DNA of 64,000 nucleotides from Parvicella tangerina (GTDB taxonomy: Bacteria; Bacteroidota; Bacteroidia; Flavobacteriales_D; Parvicellaceae), in contig NZ_OU015584.1 of the NCBI RefSeq assembly GCF_907165195.1, forward strand, positions 310,001 to 374,000, given 5' to 3'. Every line of letters starts with the position of its first letter. Within the stretch, counting starts at the first letter, position 1. Below are positions 35,595 to 44,589 of the stretch, one piece after another. The notes beneath the pieces are model-generated. The model was given only the letters and a program-made list of their open reading frames with translations. It was not told the origin of the DNA and ran no database searches. The position numbers and the translations under genes were made by a program.

Positions 35595-36932
35595 ATGAGT
35601 TGTTCGAATTGTAGTAATAATAGTGGGGGTGTTCCTAACGGATGTAAGAGTAACGGAAATTGTGGCTCTGGAGGTTGTGATAGAATGGCCGTGTTCGATT
35701 GGTTGGCAGATATTCAAGTGCCTACTGGACGTTCAGTATTTGATGTGATAGAAGTGAGTTTTAAGAACGGTCGAAAAGGCTTTTATAGAAATGAAAAAGG
35801 CCTACAGATTTTTAAAGGAGATACGGTTGTCGTAGAAACTTCTCCCGGTCATGATGTTGGTATTGTAACTTTAACAGGTGAACTGGTTAAACACCAGATG
35901 AAGCGAAAAAATGTAAAATCCGCTCCGCATGAATTAAGAAAAGTTTATCGAAAAGCGACTGAAACTGATTTAGAAAGGTGGAAGGCAGCAAGGTCGAAGG
36001 AATATGACACGATGCACGAAGCAAGGGAGTTGATCGTTCGATTAGGATTAGATATGAAGTTGGGTGATGTGGAATATCAGGGAGATGGAAATAAAGCAAC
36101 CTTCTACTATACGGCTGATCAACGGGTGGACTTCAGGGAGCTCATCAAGGTGATGGCTGACCAATTCAAGATCAAAATTGAAATGCGTCAGATCGGTGCT
36201 CGCCAGGAAGCTGGAAGATTGGGAGGATTAGGTGCTTGCGGAAGAGAACTGTGTTGCTCCACTTGGTTAACAGATTTTAGGTCTGTTTCTACAAGCGCTG
36301 CACGTTACCAACAACTCTCACTAAATCCTCAAAAACTGGCTGGTCAGTGCGGAAAGTTAAAATGTTGTCTAAACTACGAGTTAGATCAGTATGTTGAAGC
36401 GCTTAAGAAATTTCCTGATACGAAAAAAACAATTCACACAGCCAATGGTCCTGCGGTGCACATCAAGACAGATGTGTTTAAGCAAAAAATGTGGTACCTC
36501 GTTAAAGGAGACCGATCATCTTCAATTATCTGCTTGTCGGTAGATAGAGTCTTTGAATTGCATAAACTTCAGAAGTCAGGGAGCAAGATTGGGGATCTCA
36601 ATGAATTTGCCGAAGTAGAAGAGCCGAAAAATGAACCAGAGTATTCTAACGTAGTAGGTCAAGATGATTTAACACGTTTTGATCAGAAGTTTAAGAAGAA
36701 AAAGAAAAGGAATAAACGCAAGGGTAACCGCAATAAAAAAGGCGGTGGACAAGGCGGAGGTTCACAGAACAAATCGAATAACCAAAATAAGGATCAGCAG
36801 AAAGGTCAGGGAGGTAACAACCGAAGAAATAACAAGCGAAAAGGAGGGAATAACAGAAACAACAACCAAAATAGAGGAAAGGGTAATAACCCTCAAGGAT
36901 CTAATAAGAATAATGACAAGAAAACTGACTAA
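35595..36932 (+). CDS. ricT: PSP1-domain protein, RicT-like
   Basis: 445 aa. An unusual Cys/Asn/Gly-rich N-terminus (seven Cys in the first 34 residues, starting SCSNCSNNSGG) is followed by the PSP1 domain. The RicT-type cysteine signature lies at about residues 215-258: GACGRELCCSTWLTDFRSVS, then GQCGKLKCCLNYELDQY. In Bacillus, RicT with RicA and RicF forms an iron-sulfur complex affecting RNA maturation; in Bacteroidota the gene sits, as here, directly before gldH. The last 85 or so residues are low-complexity Lys/Asn/Gly/Gln (for example KKKKKRNKRKGNRNKKGGG), a basic tail that could bind RNA. The 3' end overlaps gldH by 20 bp. Confidence 0.85.
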   Translation: MSCSNCSNNSGGVPNGCKSNGNCGSGGCDRMAVFDWLADIQVPTGRSVFDVIEVSFKNGRKGFYRNEKGLQIFKGDTVVVETSPGHDVGIVTLTGELVKHQMKRKNVKSAPHELRKVYRKATETDLERWKAARSKEYDTMHEARELIVRLGLDMKLGDVEYQGDGNKATFYYTADQRVDFRELIKVMADQFKIKIEMRQIGARQEAGRLGGLGACGRELCCSTWLTDFRSVSTSAARYQQLSLNPQKLAGQCGKLKCCLNYELDQYVEALKKFPDTKKTIHTANGPAVHIKTDVFKQKMWYLVKGDRSSSIICLSVDRVFELHKLQKSGSKIGDLNEFAEVEEPKNEPEYSNVVGQDDLTRFDQKFKKKKKRNKRKGNRNKKGGGQGGGSQNKSNNQNKDQQKGQGGNNRRNNKRKGGNNRNNNQNRGKGNNPQGSNKNNDKKTD

Positions 36933-37398
36933 ACATATCCTTTTTCCAGTTTTGCTGACTTTTATTCTGATGACTTCATGTACGGATGGAGACATCATGA
37001 TGGAAGATACTACTCCAATAGCTGGTCAGCAGTGGAACGCGCAGGATACGATCATGTTCTCTTTTGAAATTGAGGATACGACCAGTTACTTTGATTTCTT
37101 CATGAACCTAAGGACCACTACAAGCTATGAATACGCTAATTGTTTTGTTTTTGCAACGTTAGAATCTCCTACGATGTTAGCGGTAGATACGATTAATATT
37201 CCATTAGCAGATCCATCCAGTGGAAGATGGTTGGGAGAAGTGTCTGGAAGTATGGTGGAAAATCATGTGCTATTCATGAAGAATGTGCGCTTCCACGAAC
37301 TTGGAGAATATAAGATTCGATTTGTTCAAGGTATGCGGGATAATCCACTTGGAGAAATCTCAGACGTAGGTTTGACCGTCAAGAAAGTTAACCAATAA
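36913..37398 (+). CDS. gldH: Gliding motility lipoprotein GldH
   Basis: 161 aa from the ATG at 36913, inside the 3' end of ricT; longer in-frame starts would encode a translated shadow of the ricT tail. The start gives a lipoprotein signal TRKLTKHILFPVLLTFILMT ending in the lipobox Cys of MTSC. The mature part has the GldH pattern WNAQDTIMFSFEIEDTTSYF and FHELGEYKIRFVQGMRDNPL. GldH is essential for gliding in Flavobacterium and belongs to the Gld set supporting motility and T9SS function. It lies between ricT and the PBP1A gene, the usual arrangement in the phylum. Confidence 0.88.
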   Translation: MTRKLTKHILFPVLLTFILMTSCTDGDIMMEDTTPIAGQQWNAQDTIMFSFEIEDTTSYFDFFMNLRTTTSYEYANCFVFATLESPTMLAVDTINIPLADPSSGRWLGEVSGSMVENHVLFMKNVRFHELGEYKIRFVQGMRDNPLGEISDVGLTVKKVNQ

Positions 37399-37410
37399 TT
37401 TCTGATTTAA

Positions 37411-39750
37411 TTGGCAAAGAAGGCGAAAAATAAAGTAGCCAAGAATAAGGGTGTTAAGAAAGCTGTTGAAGGCTTGTCTAGAGGACAGAAAATCGCCCTG
37501 TTGATTGGTACATGGGTCGTAGTTTTTATTCCTATCATGTTTGTTTACGGTATGCTCTGGTCCATTGGAGAAGACGAATTACCGTCCATTTATCAACTCG
37601 AAAACCCAAGGTCGGATGAAGCGAGCCTAGTGTACGATGCTAAGGGAGAACTCTTAGGAACCTATTATGTCTCTAACCGCACGAAAGTAGCTTATCAGCA
37701 GTTGTCACCATACTTAATTGATGCCCTCGTAGCAACAGAAGATGAGCGTTTCTTTGAGCACTCTGGTGTAGACGGTTGGGCATTGATGCGAGCGGTTGGT
37801 GGCGCAATGACGTTGCAAAATAAGGGTGGGGGAAGCACAATCACACAGCAGTTAGCAAAAATGATGTTTCATGATCCTCCAGGCTCTACCTTTGGACGAA
37901 TCAGACAGAAATTTGGAGAGTGGATCATTGCTGGACAATTAGAGAAACGCTACACCAAGAAAGAGATCATCGCAATGTATTTCAATGAGTTTGACTTCTT
38001 ACATACTGCAGTTGGTGTTCACTCTGCTGCAAGAGTCTACTTCAATAAAAATTCAGCTGACCTAGAAATTCAAGAAGCGGCTATGTTGGTAGGGATGTTC
38101 AAGAACCCTGGGATTTATAACCCGTTGAATGATTCAACCACAGCAGTGACCAGAAGAAATGTTGTTCTGAAGCAAATGCAAAAGAATGATATGCTCACCA
38201 ATGAGCAATACGATTCTCTGGTCAAATTACCACTGGTTACGGATTATCATCCAGAAACACACGTGACAGGCCTTGCCCCTTATTTCCGTGAAATGGTTAA
38301 GCAAGAAGCGCAAGCAATACTCAATGTAGTTGGTGCTCAAAACACCTACGGAGAACCGGTTAATATTTACACCGATGGACTGAAGATTTACACAACTTTG
38401 GATGCTGATATGCAAAAGCATGCTGAGTGGGCGGTAGAGAAACATTTGTCAAGCGAATTACAAGCACTGCTAGATGAAGATGTAGAGGATAATAAAAACT
38501 ATCCGTTCTCCAATCAAATAGCTTCGTTAGACGCAGCAAACTACTTAATGAATGAAGTTAAGAAATCTGATCGGTACAAGCATTTAGCAGCAAGAGGTTG
38601 GACGGAATCAAAGATCCTGGAGAATTTCAACACTAAAACCACGCTAAAAGTGTTTGACTGGCATACAAAAGGGCATTCCAAAACGGTTGAAATGACTCCA
38701 ATGGACAGCGTTAAGTATCACATGAAGATCTTGCGCGCTGGGTTGGTTTCAATCGACCCTCATACAGGATTCATCAAGGCCTATGTTGGAGGTCCAGACT
38801 ATGAATGGTTTAAGTACGACTATGCCAGAAACTCAAAAAGACAAGTGGGTTCTACCATCAAACCTTTTGTCTATGCTGCTGGAATTGAATCGGGTGTGAT
38901 CACCCCTTGCACAGAAGTCCCCATGATCGAATATTGCGTAGAAATGCCTGATGGTAAAATGTGGTGTCCTAGTGGTAATAATTTTGATGGTACGATGACT
39001 CCGATGTACTGGGGACTGGCAAGTTCAAATAACCCTGTCACGACCTATGTGATCAAGAAAACAGGAGGGAATAATGCTCGTGTGGTGAAATACCTAAAAG
39101 CCATGGGTATGAATAATTCAACGGTAGAAGAGGTGCCGTCATTAGGCTTAGGTATTTGTGATCAATCCGTGTTAGATATGACCGCAGCTCATGCGGTTTT
39201 GAGTAATCATGGGTTTCATAATAAGCCCATTGCCATCCTTCGAATTGAAGATGCGAGTGGAAAAGTACTTTATGAAGCCAATGTTGAGCCGAATCAGGTG
39301 ATGGAACCTGAGGTTGCTTTTGATGTGCTTAAAATGATGAAAGGTGTTACGGGAGTTCAAAGACCTGCTGATGGTAAGTGGGGAGGAACGGCTATGAGGA
39401 TCAGAAGTTCTAAGTATGATTACCAGTTTAATGGAACAATGGCGGGTAAAACCGGTACTACTCAAGGGAATACAGATGGTTGGTTCATTGGGCATACATC
39501 TGATTTGGTCACAGGAGTTTGGGTAGGATGTGATCATAGAGCAGTACGATTCTCAAGTACCAAATACGGTCAAGGAGCCAATACGGGACTACCCATTTGG
39601 GGATACTACATGAGTAAAGTGTATAAGGATAGCAAGATCAAAATATCTCACGGTGATTTTGAACCTGTTCATCCAGGTGAACCAACCGTGATAGAATGTG
39701 CTGTGGATAGTAGTGAGGTCGATCCATTCGACACCTGGCCTTCTTTTTAA
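37411..39750 (+). CDS. Bifunctional penicillin-binding protein 1A
   Basis: 779 aa from TTG at 37411, with a Lys-rich cytosolic leader (AKKAKNKVAKNKGVKK), one membrane anchor (about 33-55) and the GT51 transglycosylase (about 85-260; ATEDERFFEHSGVDGWALMR with catalytic Glu, GGSTITQQLAK, and LEKRYTKKEIIAMYFNEFDF). The transpeptidase has SxxK in QVGSTIKPFVYAAG, SxN in ASSNNP and KTG in MAGKTGTTQGNTDGWFIG. So it polymerises and crosslinks peptidoglycan. It is 12 bp behind gldH; length and order are standard. Confidence 0.95.
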   Translation: MAKKAKNKVAKNKGVKKAVEGLSRGQKIALLIGTWVVVFIPIMFVYGMLWSIGEDELPSIYQLENPRSDEASLVYDAKGELLGTYYVSNRTKVAYQQLSPYLIDALVATEDERFFEHSGVDGWALMRAVGGAMTLQNKGGGSTITQQLAKMMFHDPPGSTFGRIRQKFGEWIIAGQLEKRYTKKEIIAMYFNEFDFLHTAVGVHSAARVYFNKNSADLEIQEAAMLVGMFKNPGIYNPLNDSTTAVTRRNVVLKQMQKNDMLTNEQYDSLVKLPLVTDYHPETHVTGLAPYFREMVKQEAQAILNVVGAQNTYGEPVNIYTDGLKIYTTLDADMQKHAEWAVEKHLSSELQALLDEDVEDNKNYPFSNQIASLDAANYLMNEVKKSDRYKHLAARGWTESKILENFNTKTTLKVFDWHTKGHSKTVEMTPMDSVKYHMKILRAGLVSIDPHTGFIKAYVGGPDYEWFKYDYARNSKRQVGSTIKPFVYAAGIESGVITPCTEVPMIEYCVEMPDGKMWCPSGNNFDGTMTPMYWGLASSNNPVTTYVIKKTGGNNARVVKYLKAMGMNNSTVEEVPSLGLGICDQSVLDMTAAHAVLSNHGFHNKPIAILRIEDASGKVLYEANVEPNQVMEPEVAFDVLKMMKGVTGVQRPADGKWGGTAMRIRSSKYDYQFNGTMAGKTGTTQGNTDGWFIGHTSDLVTGVWVGCDHRAVRFSSTKYGQGANTGLPIWGYYMSKVYKDSKIKISHGDFEPVHPGEPTVIECAVDSSEVDPFDTWPSF

Positions 39751-39768
39751 CGTTTCTTAAATGACATT

Positions 39769-39801
39769 TTGTCACATTTTTCCTTTTTTGATGTACCTTT
39801 G
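39769..39801 (+). promoter_or_regulatory. Strong Bacteroidota-type promoter of miaB
   Basis: TTG (39769-39771), a 22-bp spacer and a perfect TACCTTTG box (39794-39801), 18 bp before the miaB ATG at 39820. Confidence 0.65.
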
Positions 39802-39819
39802 CCCCTCTAAGAAAAGGAC

Positions 39820-41235
39820 ATGGAAAACAAAGTTATAGACGAAGGTAGACAAGGAGAGGCTTTAGTTCGTGAAGGAAGCGGAGATGGAAGGAAGCTATAT
39901 ATAGAAAGTTATGGATGCCAAATGAATTTCTCAGATAGCGAGATCGTGGCTTCTATCCTTGAAAAAGAAGGGTATTCTACCACTCGAAACGTAGATGAAG
40001 CAGATGTGGTCATGCTAAATACTTGCTCTATTCGTGAGAAAGCAGAGACTACTGTAAGAAATCGACTGCAGCATTTCAAAAAGCAAAAAGATACGAATCC
40101 AAGTCTAGTGGTTGGTGTGCTTGGATGTATGGCTGAGCGAATGAAGGAATCACTTTTGGAAGAGGAAAAATTGGTAGATGTAGTTGTTGGACCTGATGCC
40201 TACCGTGATCTTCCAAACCTGATCGACCAGGTAGATAGTGGACAAAAGGCGGTCAACGTTTTGCTCTCTAGAGAAGAAACATATGCTGATATTAGTCCTG
40301 TTAAGTTAGGCGGAAATGGAGTTACTGCATTTATTTCGATCATGAGAGGATGTGATAACATGTGTTCCTTCTGTGTGGTGCCATTTACTAGAGGACGAGA
40401 GCGATCTAGAAACCCATTGAGTATTGTTGCTGAAGCCAGAGATCTATTCGAAAGGGGTTACCGAGAAGTGACGTTGTTGGGACAAAATGTGGATAGTTAC
40501 AGATGGAATATTTCCAAGAAAGGAGAGATTGTAGATGAGAATATTCCTACAACCAATTTTGCACAATTACTTGAAATGGTAGCTAAGGTAGATCCTGATT
40601 TAAGGGTGAGGTTTAGTACTTCACACCCTAAGGATATGACGAACGATGTTTTGGAGACCATGGCAAAATATGAGAATATTTGTGAGTACATTCACTTACC
40701 TGTTCAAAGTGGAAACTCAGATGTCCTTAAGAAAATGAACCGAGGTTATACTCGAGAATGGTACATGGACCGAATCGCAGCGATCAGAAGAATTATGCCG
40801 GAATGTGCTATTTCAACGGATATCATCACAGGATTTTGTGAGGAAACGGAAGAACAGCATCAAGATACGCTCTCATTGATGCGTGAAGTAGAATACGAGT
40901 TTGCCTACATGTTCTTTTATTCTGAAAGACCAAAGACGCTAGCAGAAAGAAAATATGAGGATAATGTGCCGCTGGAAGTGAAAAAGAGAAGGTTGCAGGA
41001 AGTGATTGAAATTCAAAATGAGAGCTCGCTTAAGGCAAACAAAAAAGCTGTTGGGAAAGTACATAAGGTGTTGATCGAAGGACCTTCAAAAAGATCGGAT
41101 GATTTCTTATGCGGTAGAAATACCCAAAATGCAATGATCGTCTTCCCACGAGAGAATTATAAAAAAGGAGAATACGTTAATGTTATGGTGGAGGATTGCA
41201 CGAGAGCAACGTTGTTGGGGAGTGTTATTAAATAG
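39820..41235 (+). CDS. miaB: tRNA-2-methylthio-N6-dimethylallyladenosine synthase
   Basis: 471 aa radical-SAM methylthiotransferase that modifies i6A37 to ms2i6A37 in tRNAs reading UNN codons. Three N-terminal cysteines for the auxiliary cluster are in [21 protein letters not shown] and VLGCMAERM. The radical-SAM CxxxCxxC is [20 protein letters not shown], followed by [11 protein letters not shown] and [13 protein letters not shown] domain ends the protein ([20 protein letters not shown]). A strong promoter precedes it and an intrinsic terminator follows 45 bp past the stop. The distance to the sigma-54 gene is extended by the inserted four-helix-bundle gene. Confidence 0.95.
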   Translation: MENKVIDEGRQGEALVREGSGDGRKLYIESYGCQMNFSDSEIVASILEKEGYSTTRNVDEADVVMLNTCSIREKAETTVRNRLQHFKKQKDTNPSLVVGVLGCMAERMKESLLEEEKLVDVVVGPDAYRDLPNLIDQVDSGQKAVNVLLSREETYADISPVKLGGNGVTAFISIMRGCDNMCSFCVVPFTRGRERSRNPLSIVAEARDLFERGYREVTLLGQNVDSYRWNISKKGEIVDENIPTTNFAQLLEMVAKVDPDLRVRFSTSHPKDMTNDVLETMAKYENICEYIHLPVQSGNSDVLKKMNRGYTREWYMDRIAAIRRIMPECAISTDIITGFCEETEEQHQDTLSLMREVEYEFAYMFFYSERPKTLAERKYEDNVPLEVKKRRLQEVIEIQNESSLKANKKAVGKVHKVLIEGPSKRSDDFLCGRNTQNAMIVFPRENYKKGEYVNVMVEDCTRATLLGSVIK

Positions 41236-41280
41236 TTTAGAATATGAGTTGACTGATTAAATAAGAACCAAGACTATTAG

Positions 41281-41303
41281 AGCCAAGTTGACTTGGCTTT
41301 TTT
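41281..41303 (+). terminator. Rho-independent terminator of miaB
   Basis: AGCCAAG - TTGA - CTTGGCT hairpin followed by TTTTT, 45 bp past the miaB stop and just inside the left inverted repeat. Confidence 0.75.
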
Positions 41304-41349
41304 AAAGGACTTAGCTTATGATCTTAGGCTCATATAGAAAGCAGATAAA

Positions 41350-41711
41350 ATGGCGCATAATTTCAAAATCTTAAAATTTGGCAAAAGTCAATGGACTTGA
41401 CAGATATGATATTTGAACTTAATAAGGGGTTGCCTAGTTCAGAGCGATTCAATTTGATTGATCAAATGTATCGTTGTTCTTGTTCTATTGCTTCTAATAT
41501 TGCGGAAGGTAGTGGTAAAAGAACAAAAAAGCACTTTGCTGAGTTTTTGTCTATCTCAATCTCTTCAGCATTTGAATTAGAAACACAACTTTTAATTTGT
41601 AAAAGAAGAAAATATGGTGATGAGGATTTACTGGATAAATCATTAAAACTAGTGGTTGAATTGCAAAAAATGATTTTTTCATTTAAGTGGGGAATAGAAA
41701 ATAAAAATTGA
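41350..41711 (+). pseudogene. Four-helix-bundle (23S IVS-type) protein, frameshifted at the N-terminus
   Basis: The recognisable reading frame starts ATG 41350 with MAHNFKILKF, the usual start of the four-helix-bundle/23S-IVS protein family, but reads into a stop 16 codons later. Adding one T to the TTT at 41377-41379 would give KFWQKSMDLTDMIFELNKG and join it in frame to the body. The body (from ATG 41391 to 41711, 106 aa) has the family core CSIASNIAEGSGKRTKKHFA and ISSAFELETQLLI. It could still be translated from 41391 as a truncated protein lacking about 14 residues. The gene sits between inverted repeats (41261-41273, 41739-41751) in the miaB-sigma54 gap. Function of the family is unknown. 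A sequencing error in the T run is the alternative. Confidence 0.75.
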
Positions 41712-41775
41712 TGAATCAGGCTTTTTAGAGCTAAGTAATCTTGGTTCTTATCGACTTGATTCTAACTAAAAAACA

Positions 41776-43029
41776 ATGGAAGTACAATCGGTTAAACAAC
41801 GGTTTGGGTTGATCGGAAATACGCCTTCCCTCAACCGTGCATTAGAAGTTGCGGTTAAAGTGGCACCTACGGATATCTCTGTGATGGTAACAGGAGAGAG
41901 CGGGGTAGGAAAGGAAACGATCCCTCAGATCATTCATCAATACAGTAATCGAAAACACCACGAATACATTGCGGTAAACTGTGGAGCGATTCCTGAAGGA
42001 ACTATTGATTCGGAACTATTCGGGCATGAGAAAGGAGCGTTTACAGGTGCTCAAGGCGCTCGAAAAGGATACTTTGAAGTTGCCGATGGCGGAACGATAT
42101 TTCTAGATGAAGTAGCTGAGCTCCCGTTGCAAACACAAGTGAGGTTGCTGCGTGTTTTGGAAACAGGAGAATTCATTAAAGTAGGTTCGTCAAAAGTTCA
42201 AAAAACTGACGTAAGGATCATTGCTGCTACCAATGAAAAAATGGATGCCGCAATTAGAAAGGGAAAGTTTAGGGAAGATCTTTTTTACAGACTAAGTACA
42301 GTACCAATCACTTTACCACCGTTGCGAGAGAGAAGGGATGATATTCACTTGCTATTTCGAAAGTTTGCAGCTGACTTTGCTGAGAAGTATCGAATGCCAA
42401 CGATCAGACTGACTGAAGATGCGGTACACACACTTTTAGCATATCGCTGGCCAGGAAATATTCGTCAGTTAAAAAATATTACGGAACAGATTTCCGTTAT
42501 TGAGCAAGAGCGTACAATATCAAAAGAGATTTTGTTAAAATATTTGCCTTTTGAAGATGCAAATAATCTTCCTGCAGTGATAGATGAGTCAGCTCATAGT
42601 AATGGTATGGATGCTGCTGAGAAGGAAATGTTGTACAAACTGCTGTTTGAAATGAGAAATGACATTTCTAAATTACAACAAGTAGTGGTTGAATTGATGG
42701 AAGGAAATCAGGATTTCAGTAGTTCGGAGAAGAATGCGATTATACAAAAATCCCAAGATACTCCGGGAGGCACAGGTGGATTTATGACACCTACTAAACG
42801 GCAGGAATTTAGTTATGCGCAACCTTCCAAAGAGGAATACTATTACCACGACCCCATTGAAGAACACGTGGAAGTCGAGGAGAGCCTTTCATTGGAGGAA
42901 CGAGAAAAAGAATTGATCATTAAGGCATTAGAAAAGCATAATGGTAAACGAAAATATGCAGCGAAGGAGTTGGGTATTTCAGAACGAACACTCTACAGAA
43001 AGATCAAAGAATACGATATCAAGAAATAA
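41776..43029 (+). CDS. Sigma-54-dependent transcriptional activator (AAA+, Fis-type HTH), no receiver domain
   Basis: 417 aa. The AAA+ domain spans about residues 10-245: Walker A GESGVGKE, the sigma-54 contact GAFTGA (EKGAFTGAQGA), Walker B GGTIFLDEVAE and the second-region VRIIAATNEKMD. A Fis-type helix-turn-helix is at the C-terminus (NGKRKYAAKELGISERTLYR). The 130-residue linker is acidic. Unlike NtrC, there is no N-terminal receiver or GAF domain; the protein starts straight at the AAA+ module, so activity must be controlled by other proteins or by level. It ends 1 bp before lptE; the miaB-regulator-lptE order is typical of Bacteroidota. Confidence 0.93.
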   Translation: MEVQSVKQRFGLIGNTPSLNRALEVAVKVAPTDISVMVTGESGVGKETIPQIIHQYSNRKHHEYIAVNCGAIPEGTIDSELFGHEKGAFTGAQGARKGYFEVADGGTIFLDEVAELPLQTQVRLLRVLETGEFIKVGSSKVQKTDVRIIAATNEKMDAAIRKGKFREDLFYRLSTVPITLPPLRERRDDIHLLFRKFAADFAEKYRMPTIRLTEDAVHTLLAYRWPGNIRQLKNITEQISVIEQERTISKEILLKYLPFEDANNLPAVIDESAHSNGMDAAEKEMLYKLLFEMRNDISKLQQVVVELMEGNQDFSSSEKNAIIQKSQDTPGGTGGFMTPTKRQEFSYAQPSKEEYYYHDPIEEHVEVEESLSLEEREKELIIKALEKHNGKRKYAAKELGISERTLYRKIKEYDIKK

Positions 43030-43584
43030 TTGAAAAGGATTTTTTTCATAGGATTTGTGTTTACAATGATGCTGACCCAATGTAAGTTGCCATCATTCAG
43101 TTTAAAACCTGGGGGAAAGACGAATGATGAGGTCCCAGGAGAAACGGTGCAGGTCGATTTTTTTGAGAACAGAAGTACCTTGGCTAGTTCTAACGCTGCA
43201 ATTGTGTTGACTGAGGGAATTAGAGATATTGTGCTTACCCAATCTAAAAAAGAACTTGTTGCTGAGTCTGGAGACTGGGTGATTGAAGGTGTTATTCGAG
43301 ATTATCAGATCAAACCGATTGCTATTCAGGCGGGTTCTGAAGATGCTGCACAGAATAGGCTAACCATGACCGTCCAATTTTCTTGGGATTATCAAGGAGA
43401 AGACCGGGAACTGTTGGAAGATAGCACAGCTTATGAGTTAGAGGGTATTGATCAAGTGGTATCTTCTTTTGTTGATTACGATAGTGCATCAGATTTTGCT
43501 GCTGTTGAAGATGAATTACTAACGGAATTAGTTCGACAGCTTTCTCAAGATATTTACGATGTCATCTTTGGAGGAAAATGGTAA
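43030..43584 (+). CDS. lptE: LptE-like lipoprotein, LPS-assembly component
   Basis: 184 aa from TTG immediately after the regulator stop. A lipoprotein signal (KRIFFIGFVFTMMLTQC, Cys about 18) is followed by the conserved VQVDFFENRSTLASSNAAIV and a domain rich in VIEGVIRDYQIKPIAIQ strands, the arrangement of Bacteroidota LptE. In Proteobacteria LptE plugs LptD at the outer membrane to insert LPS; the assignment here rests on these motifs and on gene order (from memory miaB, sigma54 regulator, lptE is common in this phylum). Translationally coupled with the regulator. Confidence 0.85.
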   Translation: MKRIFFIGFVFTMMLTQCKLPSFSLKPGGKTNDEVPGETVQVDFFENRSTLASSNAAIVLTEGIRDIVLTQSKKELVAESGDWVIEGVIRDYQIKPIAIQAGSEDAAQNRLTMTVQFSWDYQGEDRELLEDSTAYELEGIDQVVSSFVDYDSASDFAAVEDELLTELVRQLSQDIYDVIFGGKW

Positions 43585-43588
43585 AACA

Positions 43589-43621
43589 AAAGCGACTTTA
43601 CCTTATCAATAAAGCCGCTTT
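43589..43621 (+). terminator. Hairpin terminator after lptE
   Basis: AAAGCGACTTTA (43589-43600) pairs with TAAAGCCGCTTT (43610-43621) with one mismatched position. No long T tract follows on the plus strand, so termination may be weak or shared with the convergent gene. Confidence 0.45.
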
Positions 43622-43675
43622 CTACCAAACCAAATCTGTCATCTGACAGGATGAGAAAATGCTTATTCTCTCTTT

Positions 43676-44500
43676 TTATACTCCCCCAATCGTAATGCCG
43701 ATTGCGAAAGGATAAACCGTTTGTGTTTTGCCTTGTTCAAACATAGTAGTGAATGAATAACGTGCAAAAACACCAATGCTTTCTTTGAATTTTAGTTTTA
43801 CAATTCCATCAAGTTTGAAAGGGTTAACGTTGAAGTCGTCCTTAATCTTTTCCTTGTATTTTGTACTATTCACAAAGTATCGTTGCTTAACTATTGATCC
43901 AATATTGATTCCACCAATTACGCCAGCCTGAACGGTAAGGAAAGTCTTGTCAAGGTTGCCAATGCGGAAGCCTAATGTTATGGGTAATTCAGCATAGGTA
44001 GCGCGAAGTTTGTACTTGTCGAACTGAATGGCACTATCGGCTAGAAACATGGTAGTATCATTACCCGTTGTAAGACTAACATACTTGTTCTCGAAGTGAT
44101 AACTGTTCCAGGTGAATCCGATTCCAGGAGAAAGGAAAACATGCCCTTTGAAAATGTCTAGCCCACTCATCATCATGTGCATACCAAAAGAACGAGAACG
44201 GTTGAGTTGTAGACTCATATCTAAATAGTCATCACTAAAAACCGTGGAGTTCGAAGAGTTTAACCACCCGTTCATTCCGAGCTGCATGTCTAATTCAGTA
44301 CCAATTGATTTTTCTTCAACTTCCGTTGTATCGTCCATGTCAAAATCAAAATCACCCTCTTCAGTATCGTCATCATTAATTATGATGGTCATGTTTCCCA
44401 TCTTGATTTTAGTTGTGTCATCATTGATAGGTTGCTCATCCTGAGCATAAGTTAGGGTGGTTAGGAATAAAGGTGTTAGGATCAGGTATATCTTTTTCAT
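43676..44500 (-). CDS. PorT-like outer-membrane beta-barrel protein
   Basis: 274 aa. Signal peptide MKKIYLILTPLFLTTLTYAQ, then a highly acidic region (residues 20-65: IINDDDTEEGDFDFDMDDTT) and a small barrel of about eight strands (GMHMMMSGLDIFKGHVFLSP, LSPGIGFTWNSYHF, ELPITLGFRIGNLD, VKLKFKESIGVFARYSF), ending FAIGITIGGV. This is the PorT/OmpA-like barrel pattern common in Bacteroidota; a Ca2+-binding role for the Asp-rich stretch is conceivable. Single gene, convergent with lptE. Confidence 0.65.
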   Translation of the reverse strand: MKKIYLILTPLFLTTLTYAQDEQPINDDTTKIKMGNMTIIINDDDTEEGDFDFDMDDTTEVEEKSIGTELDMQLGMNGWLNSSNSTVFSDDYLDMSLQLNRSRSFGMHMMMSGLDIFKGHVFLSPGIGFTWNSYHFENKYVSLTTGNDTTMFLADSAIQFDKYKLRATYAELPITLGFRIGNLDKTFLTVQAGVIGGINIGSIVKQRYFVNSTKYKEKIKDDFNVNPFKLDGIVKLKFKESIGVFARYSFTTMFEQGKTQTVYPFAIGITIGGV

Positions 44501-44589
44501 TTTGTTGTGTTTTAAAAGTTCAAATGCTAACCGGTTCTATCAGTAAGACGAGTGACCTTTTAATTTGTTACAACTCATTTGAAAAAAGA

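Larger units (their letters stand above)
41261..41751. repeat. 13-bp perfect inverted repeats flanking the four-helix-bundle insert
   Basis: ATAAGAACCAAGA at 41261-41273 and its exact reverse complement TCTTGGTTCTTAT at 41739-41751. The similarity extends about 9 bp further inward with a few mismatches. They enclose a 465-bp segment with a local terminator and the four-helix-bundle gene. Confidence 0.85.

Noticed and set aside
36679-36912. N-terminal extension of GldH
   Set aside because: It would be a shadow of the ricT low-complexity tail; the ATG at 36913 yields a correct lipoprotein signal.
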